DNA of 64,000 nt. It comes from Emiliania huxleyi CCMP1516 (Eukaryota > Haptophyta > Isochrysidales > Noelaerhabdaceae). The stretch lies in assembly GCF_000372725.1 (NCBI RefSeq), contig NW_005202428.1, positions 2,908,722 through 2,972,721 of the forward strand, given 5' to 3'. The position numbers were made by a program, and so were the translations under genes. This document shows positions 61,186-64,000 of this stretch, piece by piece. Position 1 is the first letter of the stretch; the number at the start of each line of letters is the position of its first letter. The notes beneath the pieces are model-generated. The model saw only the letters and a program-made list of their open reading frames with translations. It was not told the DNA's origin and did no database searches.

Positions 61186-62304
61186 ATGTGGAGCTCGAGC
61201 ATCCTCCTCCTCGCACTCGGCGCCAGCGCGAGCAAAACGGAATGGGCAATCGTCAACCTCATCCGCCACGGCGAAAGGACGGACAACAAAACCAACATTG
61301 GGCTGTCTCCCCACGGGAAGCTGCGAGCTAAATACATCGGAAAATGCGTGGCGCAAAACGAGCCGAGCTTTGCCTTCCCGTTGGGCCCGCCCACGCACAT
61401 GCTGGCGAGCCGGCGGCTAGGACCCGATGGCAAGTCCAAGTCCGACCGACCCCACGACACCATCAAGCCGCTCGCCGACAAGCTCGGCCTTATTATGAGT
61501 AACGATATTGACATGGCCGACACGGAGCGCTTCATCAAGTACGTGCTAGCACTGCCGGCAGGTGCGACGGCCTTCATATCCTGGCAGCACTGGTGGATCA
61601 CCTGGCTGCTAAAGACCTTCGCGCCCAATGCGCCTCCGTTCCCGTCCAAGTGTCCTTACAGTCAATGGGCGGATCTGCCCGAGTACACACACGGCGCGTG
61701 CTACGACTTGGTGTTCCAGCTCGTTCTTAAGCGGTACTCCCCCGAGGACGACTGGCACGCGACAGCCTTCTCGCTGATGCACATGGGCTTTGACGGAACC
61801 GAAGACTCGGAGTGCTCCTCGGCTCTGGGCCCGAACACAAACCCGACCGGCTGGCACCAATCGCCTGCAAAGCCCGGTACGGTCAACCTCCCTGAAGAGC
61901 ACGGTTCGGTCTCAACGTGCGATACCTGGTGCGACCCGGCCATCCAGCAGCCGGGGAAGCCGCCGTCTCACTGCATTGCAAGCTCCTGCAGCAAGTGCTC
62001 GTGGTGTTCAGGGATGCCTGCCGCCCTCGCGGCCGCTCCAGGGCTTCGCCTTTCGATGATGGAGTCGTTTGAGCTTGAGGATGAGGACCGAGCGGCTGTC
62101 CCGACCAGCGGTAGCAGTGCCGGTCCCGGTCACTGGTCGGCGATCCATTACTTCCATTACTTCCTCGAGGCGGTGGGCTGTGCGGCCCTAGTGGCTGCAG
62201 GTGCAGCGCTCGTGCTTCCGGCTCGCGTCAAGGCGCTCGTGGCGACACGGCTCGACCAGGCCGACAAGGAGGAAGAGAGGCCGTACATTGCCGCACCGGC
62301 CTGA
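61186..62304 (+). CDS. Secreted/membrane histidine phosphatase-like protein, 372 aa
   Basis: Phosphoglycerate-mutase/histidine-phosphatase superfamily member in a single exon. The signal peptide MWSSSILLLALGASASK precedes the domain. The catalytic motif is NLIRHGER at about 23-30, with the phospho-accepting His in RHG. The probable second catalytic His is in TAFISWQHWWITWL. LSPHGKLRAKYIGKCV and PPTHMLASRR match the expected helix and phosphate-pocket regions. After the domain comes a Cys-rich segment (STCDTWCDP, CIASSCSKCSWCSG), then a TM helix (CAALVAAGAALVLPARVKAL) and a short acidic tail. Topology is therefore type I with the phosphatase domain in the lumen or outside the cell. Substrate unknown. 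ATG 61186 is preferred because it begins the signal peptide; the frame is open upstream through the inverted repeat. Confidence 0.75.
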   Translation: MWSSSILLLALGASASKTEWAIVNLIRHGERTDNKTNIGLSPHGKLRAKYIGKCVAQNEPSFAFPLGPPTHMLASRRLGPDGKSKSDRPHDTIKPLADKLGLIMSNDIDMADTERFIKYVLALPAGATAFISWQHWWITWLLKTFAPNAPPFPSKCPYSQWADLPEYTHGACYDLVFQLVLKRYSPEDDWHATAFSLMHMGFDGTEDSECSSALGPNTNPTGWHQSPAKPGTVNLPEEHGSVSTCDTWCDPAIQQPGKPPSHCIASSCSKCSWCSGMPAALAAAPGLRLSMMESFELEDEDRAAVPTSGSSAGPGHWSAIHYFHYFLEAVGCAALVAAGAALVLPARVKALVATRLDQADKEEERPYIAAPA

Positions 62305-62916
62305 GCAGGCGCAGCCGAGAGGGCGATTGAACGCAAGGTGGACGGCCCGAGTGGCTTGATCTTGATCGGGGGCAGCAGGTGGCTGCGAGCGGGGGAGCCC
62401 CTGTTCATGTACGTACGTGTCACTGCGAGATCTGTGTGTCAGTGGCGTGGCCGTGGGAAGCGCGGCTGCGAGCGGGGGGGCCCTGCAGCGCCTCCCCAGA
62501 GGGCAGAGAGGTGAAGTAGGGGTCCTCCACCGTGCGTGAGATTGATTTGTGCGGTGAGCCGGTGACCCAGTACGCAGACCGTGGGATATCCGTGTGTGTG
62601 TGCCCGCCCGAATAAAGGAGAGTGAGAACACAGCACTTATGTGGGTGTAATATAAAGAAAGGTGCACCGGGAGAGAGTCTCGGAGAGAGAGATACAGTGC
62701 TTGCCATACCTCGGTCTTTGCGCTCTTTTTTCCTCCTCTCCAGAAATCATAAATGCACACAGGGTTTGCCTCTCGCGCAGAACCCCCAGAGATGAAGGCA
62801 CAGAGGCATGGGCTGGTGCGCATCACACACCACGGCCAAAGACTTCTCTAGTGGCAGCGAGATACATCCTCATCACGGAATCGCCGCGCCCCCAAAACGG
62901 GCCGCCACCGCTGCCC
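62305..62916. other. Intergenic between convergent genes
   Basis: No gene seen. A TTCATGTACGTACGTGTC word at about 62405 resembles those downstream of other genes. The stretch lies between the phosphatase stop and the RING-gene stop. Confidence 0.35.
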
Positions 62917-64000
62917 TCACTGGGTGTGGCCCGAGCGCACACGTTGCTCGACTACGCGGCACTGCGTCTTGTCGGCAAAGCAAATCGGGCAGTGGCCCTT
63001 GGACTCGATGCACTGCTGCAAGCACGTCTTATGGAAGTGGTAGCCTGCACGCGTCAGGGGCAGGCAGCGGATCAGGGCGGCGGGGCGTCGGGGGAAGTGG
63101 TGGAGGGGCGGGCGCGGGCGCACCGCAACACGATGTCCGAATCGCGCTGAAGGCAGACGAGTACTCCTCCAAACAGACGGCGCACTCCGAGTTCGCCAGC
63201 GCAGCCATTCGCTGCGCCTGCTGCTCGATGAGGCGCGGCTCGAGGACAGCCCACTGGTCGAGCAGCAGCCGGAGCGATCGCTGCAGCTTAGGCTTGGAGC
63301 CAAGCAGCATCAGCTGATCGCCGTCGACCGGCAGCGAACGTGCGGCCCGCTCCTCGATCTCCTGCACGCGGCGCAGCTTCTTCTGGATGGCGCGGATCTT
63401 CTTCTCGATGCCGAGCGGGTCCGCCTCTGCAACCTCGGCGAGGAGGGCCTCGTCGTCCTCCAGCGGCGCGAGCGACATCGACTCGAGCGACAGGACCCGG
63501 CCCGGCAGCCGCGCGGGGGCTGCACCCCGCCCGAGCGCCGCGCCGCCGGCCCCGGGCGCGCCCGCGCTGCTAACCCCGCCAGGGGCGCCCCGCGCGCCAG
63601 AGCCAATGGCCCCGAAGCGGCCCGACGCCGACTGCGCGCGCTCGACGGGCTGGTTGCCTCCCTGCGGCCGGAACTCGGCGCCGCCCAGACCGCCCAAAAG
63701 CCCGCCCAAGCCGCCACCGGTGTCAAAGCCACCAAACCCGCCAAGCGGTCCGGCCGGCGGGGCGGCCCCGCGCCCGGGTGGCGGCGGCAGCGGCGGCGGA
63801 AGGCCCTCGGGAGAGTCGTCCTCGTATTGCTGCGGCCGCGAGCGCGGCCGTGGCGGCGGCAGCGGGGGGGGAAGGCCCTCCTCGGCGAGTGCAGCCGTGA
63901 TCGAGGCGGCCGCAAACTCGTCGTCAGCGGCGGCTGCGTCCACCGCCTCGAGGTGCAGAGAAGCGTCCTCCGGCGCACCCGCGCCGCCGTCCGCGTCGTC
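62917..64000 (-). CDS. RING-type zinc-finger protein, 5' end outside the window
   Basis: Probable E3 ubiquitin ligase; partial. The minus-strand frame is open to the right edge (EDASLHLEAVDAAAADDEFA), so the start lies beyond 64000. The N-terminal part is low-complexity: two Pro-rich GLPPPLPPP repeats and a Gly-rich segment (GGLGGLLGGLGGAEFRPQGG). A charged helix, EKKIRAIQKKLRRVQEIEER, resembles the KKLRQIxxLE helix found at the C terminus of PYM and in various algal proteins. The RING begins with ECAVCLEEYSS. A GT-AG intron about 63050-63137 interrupts it after TSCC. It resumes as GYHFHKTCLQQCIESKGHCP followed by ICFADKTQ, and the stop is at 62917. Tyr occupies the usual fourth metal-ligand position (CGYHFH), with a neighbouring Cys or His probably substituting, so it is a variant RING. 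Confidence 0.7.

Noticed and set aside
1-64000. LTR retrotransposons, virus-derived genes, rRNA genes or a biosynthetic cluster
   Set aside because: No reverse transcriptase, integrase, capsid-like or polymerase motif, no long terminal direct repeats, no rRNA and no grouped pathway genes were recognised.

Overview
This is nuclear DNA of a GC-rich unicellular eukaryote, most likely a haptophyte alga (an Emiliania/Gephyrocapsa- or Chrysochromulina-like genome; an inference from composition and gene architecture). Genes lie on both strands without operons. They carry many short introns (about 65-235 bp) filled with minisatellites. One small secreted protein has a plastid-type leader, and one intron holds a vertebrate/plant-style CCCTAA telomeric tract. 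Two 100-base N blocks are assembly gaps.

Layout. 1-8.3 kb: a haem globin, a TPR-like/leucine-rich-repeat protein and an MFS transporter with strongly repeat-expanded introns. 8.4-15.8 kb: dispersed repeats, broken copies of an unknown dispersed family and a small ZZ/SEC-C zinc protein. 16-22 kb: a CHK1-like kinase, a low-quality stretch, then a large SFI1-repeat/PDZ/coiled-coil protein. 22-28.6 kb: a short secreted or plastid-targeted protein, a basic protein with an EFER motif, minisatellites and a hAT-like MITE. 28.6-35.4 kb: an F-box/Sel1/MYND protein, a nested TIR element, a zinc-finger protein of lower GC and further repeats. 35.5-46.2 kb: a membrane-anchored GH5 beta-glucanase, a retroposon-like insertion, an organic-cation-type transporter, a cold-shock-domain protein and an unknown protein. 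47-64 kb: a second TIR element, a NIPA/DMT transporter, DUS2, a 180-bp tandem repeat, an ankyrin protein, CDC37, a perfect 30-bp inverted repeat, a histidine phosphatase and the 3' part of a RING protein.

The genes look like ordinary housekeeping and signalling genes and form no single pathway. The unusual features concern gene structure and mobile DNA. (1) Wherever protein homology fixes the splice sites, GC-AG introns far outnumber GT-AG introns, and most have a GCG donor preceded by AG. (2) Several introns are flanked by direct duplications of exon sequence whose period equals the intron length, with both splice sites at the same position of the duplicated AG|GC. This is what intron birth by tandem duplication of an AGGC site would leave. 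(3) Several mobile elements can be delimited precisely by target duplications or inverted repeats, and one has its empty site in the same window. Exon boundaries were inferred by hand from frame and family homology.
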